DNA of 64,000 bases from Adiantum capillus-veneris (Eukaryota > Streptophyta > Polypodiopsida > Polypodiales > Pteridaceae), in NCBI GenBank assembly GCA_014529385.2, contig CM043971.1, positions 58,389,709-58,453,708 of the forward strand, written 5' to 3'. Positions 57,984 through 63,843 of the stretch are shown piece by piece. The notes below the pieces were generated by a model, which worked only from the letters and a program-made list of their open reading frames with translations, did not search any database and was not told the origin of the DNA. The position numbers and the translations under genes were made by a program. Position 1 is the stretch's first letter. Every line of letters starts with the position of its first letter.

Positions 57984-59372
57984 CATACTGCATGCACTTG
58001 ATATTAAAATTGTTCAATGCTGGTCCCTGATCCAGGGCGTGCCAGGTGCCTACAGTGAAATGGCTGCTGCTAGGGCTTATCCAAATTGTGAGGCAGTTCC
58101 TTGTGAGCAGTTCGAGGCTGCTTTCCAGGTGGACATTCATCATTTCTTTCTGTGATTTGGTTCACTCATTGCCAATTTGCTTTGACAATTTTAGACATTA
58201 ACGGACAAACTCTTCTTCAGACTCGTCTCTTTATATGTCTGGGCGCACTGGGATGTGTTCTTGTTTTATCTTATTCCTGAAGATAGAGTAGGAAGACAAA
58301 GAGTGTAGTTAAAACTTAAAATTGTGCAGGCTGTAGAACTATGGGTGGTTGACAGAGCTGTGCTGCCCATTGAAAATTCTTTGGGTGGAAGTATTCACAG
58401 GAATTATGACTTACTACTCAGACACAGGCTACATATAGTGGGAGAAGTTCAACTTTCTGTCCACCATTGTCTGCTTGGTTTACCAGGTGTAAAGAAAGAG
58501 GAGCTTCAAAGGGTTTTGAGCCATCCTCAGGTACCAATATTTCTCGTCTGACTTGCAGGCATATTGAGTTTTTTGGTTGGTGTTGTTGGACTTTAGGTTT
58601 TCTTAATTTGTGGGGCAGGCTCTAGCTCAATGTGAGAACACACTTTCAAAACTCAACGTCATCAGAGAAGCTGTTGATGACACAGCAGGTGCAGCGCAGG
58701 TTCCCACCTATCCATGTTTTCTTTTTGTTGTCTGATTGTTCTTTGAAAGTGCATATGCTGTGTTGCTCCAGCCTACTTTGCTGGCTAAGGTAGAGCATCT
58801 TAAGGAAGTTACATTACTCAAATGTGCATTTCTTGGGTCTTTTAGTTCATTGCTGCCAACAATTTACGAGACACGGGAGCTGTGGCAAGTGCTAGGGCAG
58901 CTGAAATATATGGAATGGAGATTCTTGCAGATGGCATTCAGGTCCATCATCTTTGATAGTACATGCAAGGAAGGAATATGTTTATTGTGTTTTCATTATG
59001 TAAGTATATCAACCTTGTGAACTTATGTATCCCTTTACAGGATGATTCAGATAACGTGACAAGATTTCTTATGCTTGCAAGGGAGCCCATTATCCCACGT
59101 GTCGATAGGCCCTTCAAGGTCACTTAGCTTATTGTTGTTTCATTAGGTTTTGATTGAAGAGAGTGATTACTTCAATGGTAGAATCACTTCAATGGTAGAG
59201 CTTACAGCTTTCTGTTGCAAATTTTCACACTCTCATTTACGCATTAATTTTCCTCATATGGCATCGTCAAAAATTTTCACAGACAAGTATTACTTTCACA
59301 CTTGAGGAGGGTCCTGGTGTTCTATTCAAAGCACTGGCGGTGTTTGCTTTACGAGAATTAAATTTGACAAAG
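34638..59372 (+). CDS. ADT: Arogenate/prephenate dehydratase gene, exons 1-8 of a spliced gene (3' end outside window)
   Basis: The enzyme converts arogenate (and in some forms prephenate) to phenylalanine (phenylpyruvate) in plastids, the last step of Phe synthesis. Exons: 34638-34869, 57843-57910, 58036-58128, 58330-58530, 58619-58699, 58846-58941, 59041-59118, 59283-59372; all borders are GT-AG and sum to 939 nt (313 codons). Residues 1-77 are a putative transit region. The dehydratase domain starts near residue 94 ([14 protein letters not shown]) and has ENS at 146-148 and the catalytic TRF at 264-266. The ACT domain starts at 284; [13 protein letters not shown] (295-307) matches the segment linked to prephenate dehydratase activity in ADT1/ADT2-like isoforms. 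Roughly 80-90 residues of the ACT domain must lie past 64000. No stop or frameshift is seen in exons 2-8. Confidence 0.93.
36151..36596. repeat. Tandem duplication, 223-bp unit, in ADT intron 1
   Basis: Two nearly identical units start at 36151 and 36374 (GAC(G/C)TGCATGTCTGAACG). They contain AGCGTTTTTGC and GCAGATC strings that also pervade the element F LTRs in reverse, so they may be a remnant of a related LTR. Confidence 0.85.
37023..37078. repeat. (CT)n microsatellite
   Basis: Two CT runs (about 37023-37046 and 37051-37078) split by ACACAT. Confidence 0.9.
37280..37890 (-). pseudogene. Element J: Ty3/gypsy integrase remnant
   Basis: The minus strand encodes VESYFYWP, then [21 protein letters not shown] (zinc region), then [16 protein letters not shown] and [20 protein letters not shown]. 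The second Asp region reads S-stop-RDPRF. Several frames are used. The first half of the zinc region is missing where the LINE D GA tract begins, so D probably landed in or next to it. Confidence 0.75.
37904..37988. repeat. (GA)n microsatellite, 85 nt, at the 3' end of LINE D
   Basis: A pure GA run directly follows the LINE D 3' end; on the LINE coding strand it is (CT)n. Confidence 0.95.
38399..40155 (-). pseudogene. LINE D ORF2, RT core to C-terminal zinc finger
   Basis: The frame 40155-39382 holds the RT palm: [34 protein letters not shown] and [12 protein letters not shown] (YADD catalytic motif). A frame shift within about 39511-39382 leads to 39511-38399, which holds [15 protein letters not shown] and [18 protein letters not shown] (C-x2-C...H-x4-C) followed by a basic tail [10 protein letters not shown] copies the LINE RNA into the target site. 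Confidence 0.9.
40162..40905 (-). pseudogene. LINE D ORF2, linker and RT fingers
   Basis: It has [13 protein letters not shown], a basic linker, then [35 protein letters not shown] and [14 protein letters not shown], the N-terminal RT motifs. It ends at a TAG near 40162-40164 directly before the palm frame, in the same reading phase as a continuous protein would require apart from the stop. Confidence 0.85.
40851..41981 (-). pseudogene. LINE D ORF2 endonuclease domain
   Basis: The frame follows directly, in phase, after the ORF1 TAG (41982-41984) and has no Met before the endonuclease start. Motifs: VWNCNGAL (catalytic Asn), CLTETH (Glu), [20 protein letters not shown] (Asp, Asn), VDYLLGS and GADHTYLT (Asp-His). 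This is a full set for a LINE apurinic-type endonuclease, which nicks target DNA. The frame is lost near 40905-40940 beside a short CA tract. Confidence 0.9.
41982..42832 (-). pseudogene. LINE D ORF1 (coiled coil plus RRM-like nucleic-acid-binding domain), one frameshift
   Basis: It starts at ATG 42832 ([17 protein letters not shown]). The first 130 residues are a heptad-rich coiled coil ([15 protein letters not shown]). A frameshift between about 42450 and 42390 leads to the frame 42524-41982 with [13 protein letters not shown] and [17 protein letters not shown], like L1 ORF1 RRM and C-terminal domains. It would coat LINE RNA. It ends with TAG GGA at 41984-41979. Confidence 0.85.
43106..43200. 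repeat. (GA)n microsatellite, 95 nt, at the 5' end of LINE D
   Basis: A pure GA run abuts the C-rich 5' UTR of LINE D; on the LINE strand it is (CT)n. Confidence 0.95.
43201..44135 (-). repeat. Probable element G 3' LTR region, internally repetitive
   Basis: The right edge is set by a polypurine tract (44136-44148) followed on the minus strand by TGTCACAAACTG. Two similar halves, starting near 43240 and 43715, share CAAAGA(C/T)TGG(T/C)GCCCC, CCCAAAAGCTAGC and TAGGC(T/C)CCTCG. The left border is not determined. Confidence 0.45.
44136..44148 (-). promoter_or_regulatory. Element G polypurine tract
   Basis: The minus strand reads CAAGAGGGGGGTA before TGTCACA, the same layout as element F (AGGAGGGGA then TGTCACG). 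Confidence 0.55.
44149..45282 (-). other. Element G interior, left part; no recognisable coding
   Basis: It lies between the G polypurine tract and the left border of element F. No integrase core or other domain is recognised. It includes another copy of the CCCCAAAGACTGGTGCCCC motif at about 44649-44668. Confidence 0.4.
45283..45287. repeat. Target-site duplication ATGAA, left copy
   Basis: Identical to 49922-49926. Confidence 0.85.
45288..46511 (-). repeat. Element F 3' LTR (left)
   Basis: It starts TGTAAGGTGCAG and ends GTCACGTGACA on the + strand. Scattered substitutions and small indels against the right LTR indicate an old insertion. Confidence 0.92.
46461..46694 (-). pseudogene. Element F 3' frame, function unknown
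   Basis: A 77-codon frame rich in Arg ([19 protein letters not shown]) runs into the LTR. It may be the remains of a pol C-terminus. No domain is recognised. Confidence 0.35.
46512..46522 (-). promoter_or_regulatory. Element F polypurine tract
   Basis: The minus strand reads ACAGGAGGGGA directly before the LTR start TGTCACG. Confidence 0.65.
47178..47582 (-). CDS. Element F acidic repeat protein frame
   Basis: A 134-codon frame with His-Asp-Asp-Leu repeats ([17 protein letters not shown]) and two copies of a block with EEPILAL and RSKE. It follows the gag-like frame on the same strand. Function unknown; it may be a gag tail. Confidence 0.4.
   Translation of the reverse strand: MHDDLNHNDKHDDLDDNDEHDDLHDQDVISHKHDDLHEEGVIVHKEDELVDTFSSEANLIADSINHEEPILALVSRSKEPTQEDSTNQEEPILALEPRSKELSQEVLCVRMIHTHALFECFIVIVPRILVSVFM
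47640..48176 (-). CDS. Element F gag-like coiled-coil protein
   Basis: A 178-codon frame with a Pro/Arg-rich start, an acidic Pro-rich middle ([13 protein letters not shown]) and a long charged helix from about residue 75 ([15 protein letters not shown]). It sits downstream of the primer site, where gag is expected. No zinc knuckle is seen. The start codon is tentative. Confidence 0.5.
   Translation of the reverse strand: MQAKEEPQEPQEPRPPRTHKNPRLQWMVITRSRIDTSHGGDEHERGEEEFSPPGGFSDPPPSPSTTRIALTPMEKLEQMFMERKLEREERKAKRETERKAYEERRAAIDREYKEEMVAIARESEQARLVAKERQAKFDRENNERQAEYDRENKARQEKSDHHMKELWRLFSQVQAHFA
48375..48382. repeat. 8-bp target duplication CCTGTTAC, left copy
   Basis: Identical to 48529-48536. 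Confidence 0.85.
48383..48528. mobile_element. hAT-type MITE (146 bp) inside element F
   Basis: The ends CATAGTCACAAGGGAC and (reverse complement) CATAGTAACAGGGGAC form imperfect terminal inverted repeats. An exact 8-bp duplication flanks it, which is the hAT signature. It has no coding capacity. A related larger element is at 62836-63241. Confidence 0.85.
48529..48536. repeat. 8-bp target duplication CCTGTTAC, right copy
   Basis: Identical to 48375-48382. Confidence 0.85.
48661..48672 (-). promoter_or_regulatory. Element F primer-binding site
   Basis: The + strand GCTCTGATGCCA is one mismatch from the complement of TGGTATCAGAGC (initiator Met-tRNA). It lies next to the right LTR, which is therefore the 5' LTR. 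Confidence 0.8.
48674..49921 (-). repeat. Element F 5' LTR (right)
   Basis: It starts TGTAAGGTGCAA and ends GTCACGTGACA, matching the left LTR. Confidence 0.92.
49922..49926. repeat. Target-site duplication ATGAA, right copy
   Basis: Identical to 45283-45287. Confidence 0.85.
49922..50165 (-). pseudogene. Element G: Ty3/gypsy integrase zinc-binding region, cut by element F
   Basis: The minus strand has [32 protein letters not shown] and [15 protein letters not shown], the HHCC region; the second His is replaced. The frame runs straight into the F LTR. The core expected beyond F is not recognised. Confidence 0.75.
50426..50474. repeat. (CT)n microsatellite, 49 nt, at the 5' end of LINE E
   Basis: A pure CT run directly precedes the C-rich 5' UTR of LINE E. 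Confidence 0.95.
50950..51803 (+). pseudogene. LINE E ORF1
   Basis: From about 50950 the frame has [14 protein letters not shown] and a coiled coil ([17 protein letters not shown]). A TAG at 51298-51300 precedes [15 protein letters not shown]. The RRM-like domain ([12 protein letters not shown]) and the C-terminal domain ([10 protein letters not shown]) follow. After another TAG (51709-51711) and one frameshift it ends [13 protein letters not shown] and TGA at 51801-51803, parallel to [13 protein letters not shown] in LINE D. Confidence 0.8.
51804..52840 (+). pseudogene. LINE E ORF2 endonuclease domain, disrupted
   Basis: The frame continues in phase after the [15 protein letters not shown] (Lys where D has the catalytic Asn), IIFYFETH (Glu), [13 protein letters not shown]. 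After frameshifts come [14 protein letters not shown] (Asp, Asn) and further segments to [12 protein letters not shown]. Confidence 0.75.
52873..54440 (+). pseudogene. LINE E ORF2 reverse transcriptase, with duplicated catalytic block
   Basis: Motifs: [93 protein letters not shown] and [12 protein letters not shown] (YVDD). An 83-bp segment holding this motif is repeated 163 bp downstream (54064-54146), where it reads YADD. Frames are broken near 53360 and 54050. Confidence 0.85.
53901..54146 (+). repeat. 83-bp direct duplication of the RT catalytic block in LINE E
   Basis: Copies 53901-53983 and 54064-54146 differ at about 3 positions. One substitution turns GTT (Val) into GCT (Ala) in the Y-x-DD motif. 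Confidence 0.9.
54499..55499 (+). pseudogene. LINE E ORF2 C-terminal region with CCHC
   Basis: It includes [14 protein letters not shown] and [15 protein letters not shown] (both parallel to LINE D), then [18 protein letters not shown] (C-x2-C...H-x4-C) and a long tail to about 55499. One frame break lies near 54790-54910. Confidence 0.82.
55720..55822. repeat. (CT)n, (CTCA)n and (CA)n microsatellite at the 3' end of LINE E
   Basis: CT to 55766, then ACTC repeats to about 55782, then CA to 55822. Confidence 0.95.
55823..56275 (-). other. Leader-like DNA of element I; no coding seen
   Basis: AT-rich DNA between the LINE E tail and a primer-binding site. It is probably the 5' untranslated interior of a minus-strand LTR element whose body was lost. 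Confidence 0.4.
56276..56287 (-). promoter_or_regulatory. Element I primer-binding site (perfect Met-tRNA complement)
   Basis: The + strand GCTCTGATACCA is the exact reverse complement of TGGTATCAGAGC. Confidence 0.75.
56293..57060 (-). repeat. Element I 5' LTR (right border not set)
   Basis: It starts TGTACATACGGG on the + strand, five bases from the primer site. It contains a TATA-like TTTTATAAAAGG (about 56552-56563). No second copy is present. Confidence 0.55.
57235..57330 (-). mobile_element. tRNA-derived SINE or tRNA-like fragment
   Basis: On the minus strand GGCGAATTGGCTAGCATGAC (A-box region) is followed about 32 nt later by GGGTTCGAGTCTGC, a near-consensus B box (GGTTCGANTCC). No cloverleaf was confirmed and no tail or TSD found. 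It lies about 0.5 kb upstream of ADT exon 2. Confidence 0.55.
57843..57910 (+). CDS. ADT: ADT exon 2
   Basis: Encodes (R)[22 protein letters not shown]. The donor GT is immediately followed by a (CT)n run. Confidence 0.9.
57911..57977. repeat. (CT)n microsatellite at the ADT intron 2 donor
   Basis: GT TC TC... starts at the first intron base and takes up over half of the 125-nt intron. Confidence 0.95.
58036..58128 (+). CDS. ADT: ADT exon 3
   Basis: 31 codons, [16 protein letters not shown] to QFEAAFQ; start of the dehydratase domain. Confidence 0.95.
58330..58530 (+). CDS. ADT: ADT exon 4
   Basis: 67 codons. Contains [20 protein letters not shown] (ENS substrate-binding motif) and [15 protein letters not shown]; ends SHPQ. 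Confidence 0.96.
58619..58699 (+). CDS. ADT: ADT exon 5
   Basis: 27 codons, [12 protein letters not shown] to DDTAGAAQ. Confidence 0.94.
58846..58941 (+). CDS. ADT: ADT exon 6
   Basis: 32 codons, [20 protein letters not shown] to EILADGIQ. Confidence 0.94.
59041..59118 (+). CDS. ADT: ADT exon 7
   Basis: 26 codons with the catalytic NVTRF and [13 protein letters not shown], the hinge to the ACT domain. Confidence 0.95.
59283..59372 (+). CDS. ADT: ADT exon 8 (ACT domain, first part)
   Basis: 30 codons, [19 protein letters not shown] to RELNLTK, ending at a GTATTT donor. The next exon, expected to begin with an ESRP-type motif that binds Phe, was not found before 64000. Confidence 0.93.
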
Positions 59373-60393
59373 GTATTTTCTTGCTCATTCTTACAAATAA
59401 TTGGTGGGTTTTTTACTTTATATCAAACAAAATTGTAGCATCAATTACTTTCCTGTCAAGGTCTGCCTGTTTCTCTGCTAATAATGTTTGTTACTCTATT
59501 TTCTGAAGTGCACAATCAATGTAAGATGCAATATCAGTTGCTGAATTGACTAAAGGAAACCATGATTGGGGAGCAATACTTAACTACACCATTGTGGCAT
59601 CTATATCTATAATAGGTTAAATGGAAGCCCCAAATTTTCTCACCTTAAACGCCTTTATGGCTAACTTTTGTGCACTTGCAAGCAAGGTTGCATGTCTAGA
59701 TGTGAACTGCCACATGAGTGGGCAACTACCTATCATCATGGCCGTTTGTATGTACAACATACTTGAGTTTATGTTATCTCGCTTTTGTAGAGTAACTACT
59801 ATGTGGCATGTGCTATATAGCTGATGATTATATTGGGTTATGTGGTCTTGTGAATCGATGACTACCATGTGGCTTTAATATGGTCTCTTCCGTACTTTTC
59901 TTCCTATAAACTTAAGCTATTGATGACATGCCCATATGGCATGGTGTATAGGCAGTGGATGTCTAGCTTGTATGGTTGACATAGGTTCCATGCACTTGGT
60001 GGACATTGATGGTGGTTGAGGGCCTACTTGTTTGCCATTGGTGGGCATGATTGTCTATCTTGCTATCGTGCGAGATTCTCTTGAGAGGTGGGGCGCTTGA
60101 TGCAGTGGGGGATTGGACTTCACTCGGCTTCACTCTTTGAGGCCCCCGGATCCTTGGTCTTGTTGTGCAACCAGGATTTGAGAGAGTGTTAAGAGTTTAA
60201 GGTCATCTCTTGGCTTTCCCTTCTAGTTTTAGTGAGTGACTGCTTCTCTGTGGCTGTGATCGGTCTTGTGAGGCTCCAATATCTAGAGGTCTTGGGGGAA
60301 TTTTTTTTTGTCTAGTATGGCCACTTGTCTTGCGTGTTTAGGGGGTGTCCAATTTTAGGGCTTGTGACCTTTTATATTTCCACATTTCTCAGA
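59373..60393 (+). other. ADT intron 8, no other feature seen
   Basis: No exon, repeat or domain recognised in this part. Confidence 0.6.
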
Positions 60394-60950
60394 TTATGGG
60401 TCGTGGGGTATTTGTTGGAGGTTGGGCAGCTTGGCTCCGCTTTCGTTTTTTTTTTTTTTTAAAAGGGGGCAGAGAGGGATGCATGCGCTAAGAATTTCAT
60501 CTTCTGTCTGCTGGGCTGTTTTGTGGCTGTGCCCAGCCGTATTTGAGGTAGACATACCTTTTTCGATGATACGAGCTGTTGAGCATTCCCCTCCAAGAAA
60601 CACGTAGCCTTCCAAACCTTGGAGGCTTTTGTGAGATTTTCCCCCAAAGTTGTGTGTCAAACTGTTGTATGAAGGCAAAGGTCTTTTGTTTGTCCTTGGA
60701 ACCATGAGAAGTGTCAAACTTGACAGTGGACACTTTGGTCTTCTTCCTTGTAGTCTTTCTGCATTGCCCATGATGTAAGCTGTCGCAACAAGGTTGTCTG
60801 CCTCTGCCTCTGTCATCTTTATTGTCAAGAGACTCTTCATGTCCGTCTTCATCTTTGTCTTGGGCCTCGACCTCCTGTACTTCTCCTTCTGCTCATTGAT
60901 GCTATTTGGATCGGATTGTCCGTAGAAGAGCAATCAACTGTGCTTTGATA
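60394..60950 (-). pseudogene. Ty3/gypsy gag fragment
   Basis: Overlapping minus-strand frames include STVKFDTSHGSKDKQKTFAF and IQQFDTQ, and in another frame ASKVWKATCFLEGNAQQ, the capsid region of plant gypsy gag. Frames shift twice. No LTR or pol was found nearby. Confidence 0.6.
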
Positions 60951-61188
60951 GAACTGTAACCGGCTTGACCATTGCCTAGGCGTGCGGGACAAAAAAACAG
61001 TAATTTTCAGCACTTAAATAAAGGTGATGTAAGACAATGTAGCTAGGAGATAGAGAGATTGAGAGGTAGAGATAGGATTGGGACAGAGAGAGAGGCGGAG
61101 TTCCTCCCCTATACGGGTACTAGCCCTTGAATGGGCGCTCCTTTTGGTAATTCTTTTTATTTATGTAAATAGTTGGAATAGAATGCTC

Positions 61189-61190
<2 letters not shown>

Positions 61191-61265
<75 letters not shown>
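61191..61265. repeat. (GA)n microsatellite, 75 nt, left of LINE fragment H
   Basis: Pure GA run. Confidence 0.95.
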
Positions 61266-61266
<1 letters not shown>

Positions 61267-62192
61267 ACCCAGAGTAGCCCACTCGTATGCGTTTCTGGTT
61301 ACATTCAGGTCTCTCCCATGTCTATCTACAGCAGTTTTGGTCAGCCATCTGGGATTTACATGTGGCTCGTCGTATTTCTTTTTTCATGTGGATGATTGCA
61401 CATGCAGGACTTCTAGTTGGGACTTGGCTAGCTTCTATGGGTCATGATCCGTTATGTACTCGCTGTCCTTTGCGACTACCTGAGTCACCTGCACATTGTC
61501 TTTGGTCATGCTCGTCTTCTCATGTAGTGTGGCTAGCAGTTTGCTCTTTACTTAGCAGAGCTGGTGTTCAGCATGGATTTCTCACTTGGGGATCTGTCTC
61601 CTAGTTGATTCCGATGCCCGGACCGCATCTTTTCTACGAGGGCTCAGACACAGATCCAGCTCTTATGCTTACCTCGACTGGTTATCGGCGAGGGACTTTG
61701 GCTATGTTACCACAGATTGCTTGGCAGGGGGATCCTCAGAAACGTGATGAAATCTTCTCAGTCATCACTAGCATTGCACTATGGAATGTTTGGAGAGCTC
61801 CTTGTCTTCACATTCTCAGTGCGGCTCCACAGCTCCTTCCGGATACCCTCACTGCCATTTGGCTGGACATCATTCACACCCTCATTTGGCAGTGGGATTC
61901 TTCCTCAGGTACATCTAGAGCAACCAAGGCTCGTCGATTTGACTTCCTTCGGCGTTGGGCTCGATCTCCACTCTTCTTCACACTTACAGGTGGACAGATT
62001 ACATGGCATTATGCACCTCCTCAGTGGTTTCTCCTCCACTCATCATACAGACCACCATGAGATTGTTCTAGTCGAGTTGTCACTATAGTGGCTCTCACCC
62101 TTACATTCAGCTAGTATACCCCACGTGATAGGCTATTTTGGCATCCGCTGGGGATTATATTGTACTCAGTAATATATAGCCCTGATTTTTCC

Positions 62193-62201
<9 letters not shown>
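61266..62201 (+). mobile_element. LINE fragment H: 5'-truncated, zf-RVT region and poly(A), inside a GA tract
   Basis: The frame reads FFMWMIAHAGLLVGTWLASM, CTRCPLRLPESPAHCLWSC (C-x2-C...H-x4-C) and then RDEIFSVITSIALWNVWRAP to about 62060: the C-terminal zf-RVT region of plant LINEs. Frame changes and a TAG at about 61602-61604 break it. It ends in nine A (62193-62201). GA tracts lie on both sides. Confidence 0.75.
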
Positions 62202-62260
<59 letters not shown>

Positions 62261-62280
62261 AGAAGAAGAAGAAGAAGAAG
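62202..62280. repeat. (GA)n and (GAA)n microsatellite right of LINE fragment H
   Basis: GA to about 62257, then GAA repeats to 62280. Confidence 0.95.
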
Positions 62281-62436
62281 AGAGTTTTAACGTCGTAGGA
62301 AACTATCCCAAGAGACCTTAAATATCTAGCCGACGAGGAGTTGAACTCAAGACCTGTTATTCAAGAGGGAAATGGCATAACCAATCTACCACACTTGGGT
62401 GATAGAAAGGTTAATACCATTTTCCTCTTTTTATTG

Positions 62437-62479
<43 letters not shown>

Positions 62480-62827
62480 AAGAAGAGAGTTTTAACGTTG
62501 TAGGAAACTATCCCAAGAGACCTTAAAGATCTAGCCGACGAGGAGTTGGAACTCAAGACCTGTTATTCAAGAGGGAAATGGCATAACCAATCTACCACAC
62601 TTGGGTGATAGAAAGGTTATACCATTTTCCTCTTTTTATTGGCACACTATACCAAGAGACCTTAAAGATCTAGCCGACGAGGAGTTGACCTCAAGACTTG
62701 TTATTCAAGAGGGAAATGGCATAACCAATCTACCACACTTGGGTGATAGAAAGGTTATACCATTTTCCTCTTTTTATTGGCACACACACACACCCACCCA
62801 CACACACACACACACGAGAAGAAGAGA

Positions 62828-62835
62828 GTTTTAAC
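62828..62835. repeat. 8-bp target duplication GTTTTAAC, left copy
   Basis: Identical to 63242-63249. Confidence 0.85.
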
Positions 62836-63241
62836 CAGTGTAACAGGGAACGGGGGGAACACAGCCCAAACGTTCCGAAACGGCGTTCCGCACGAGTCCC
62901 GTTCCCGAAAACAGAGATGGGAATGGAACGCCATTCCGGAACGGTGTCCCGGAATGGGGGGTACGAGGCGGAACATGAGGCGGAACGGTGAAACGCGGGG
63001 TGGATTGGACAAAAGTAGGCATTTGGGGGCAGATTTGGGGCTGTTTGGGGAACATATTTGGTGCAGTTTGAGAGCAGGTTAGGGGGCAGTTTTGGGGTTG
63101 TTTAGGAGTTTATTTGGGACTAAGCTAAATGGAGGTAATTCAAGCCTTACTTTAGTGGACCGTTCCGGCCCCGTTCCCGTGCCGGCCCCCTCTCCTCCGT
63201 TCCGGACCCTCCCGTTCCCGTTCCCGTTCCGAGTAACTATG
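62836..63241. mobile_element. hAT-type MITE (406 bp) in the SINE-like array
   Basis: The ends CAGTGTAACAGGGAACGG and (reverse complement) CATAGTTACTCGGAACGG are imperfect inverted repeats, and the 8-bp duplication is exact. The interior is rich in GGAACGG/CCGTTCC variants and has no transposase. Its ends resemble the MITE at 48383-48528. Confidence 0.85.
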
Positions 63242-63249
63242 GTTTTAAC
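63242..63249. repeat. 8-bp target duplication GTTTTAAC, right copy
   Basis: Identical to 62828-62835. Confidence 0.85.
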
Positions 63250-63771
63250 GTCGTAGGAAACTATCCCAAGAGACCTTAAAGATCTAGCCGACGAGGAGTT
63301 GAACTCAAGACCTGTTATTCAAGAGGGAAATGGCATAACCAATCTACCACACTTCAGTGATAGAAAGGTTATGACATTTTCCTCTTTTTATTGGCACACA
63401 CACACATACACACGAGAAGAAGAGAGTTTTAACGTCGTAGGAAACTATCCCAAGAGACCTTAAAGATCTAGCCGACGAGGAGTTGAACTCAAGACCTCTT
63501 ATTCAAGAGGGAAGTGGACCAATCTACCACACTTGGGTGATAGAAAGGTTCTACCATTTTCCTCTTTTTATTGGCACACACACACACCCACCCACACACA
63601 AACACGAGAAGAAGAGAGTTTTTACGTCGTAGGAAACTATCCCAAGAGACCTTAAAGATCTAGCCGACGAGGAGTTGAACTCAAGACCTGTTTTTCAAGA
63701 GGGAAATGGCATAACCAATCTACCACACTTGGGTGATAGAAAGGTTATACCATTTTCCTCTTTTTATTGGC

Positions 63772-63772
<1 letters not shown>

Positions 63773-63840
<68 letters not shown>
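63773..63840. repeat. Poly(C) run and (CA)n
   Basis: About 31 C followed by CA repeats in the linker before the last array unit. The C-run length may be a sequencing artefact. Confidence 0.8.

Positions 63841-63843
<3 letters not shown>

Noticed and set aside
59617-59868. Frames in ADT intron 8
   Set aside because: No match to the expected last ADT exon motif and no other domain.
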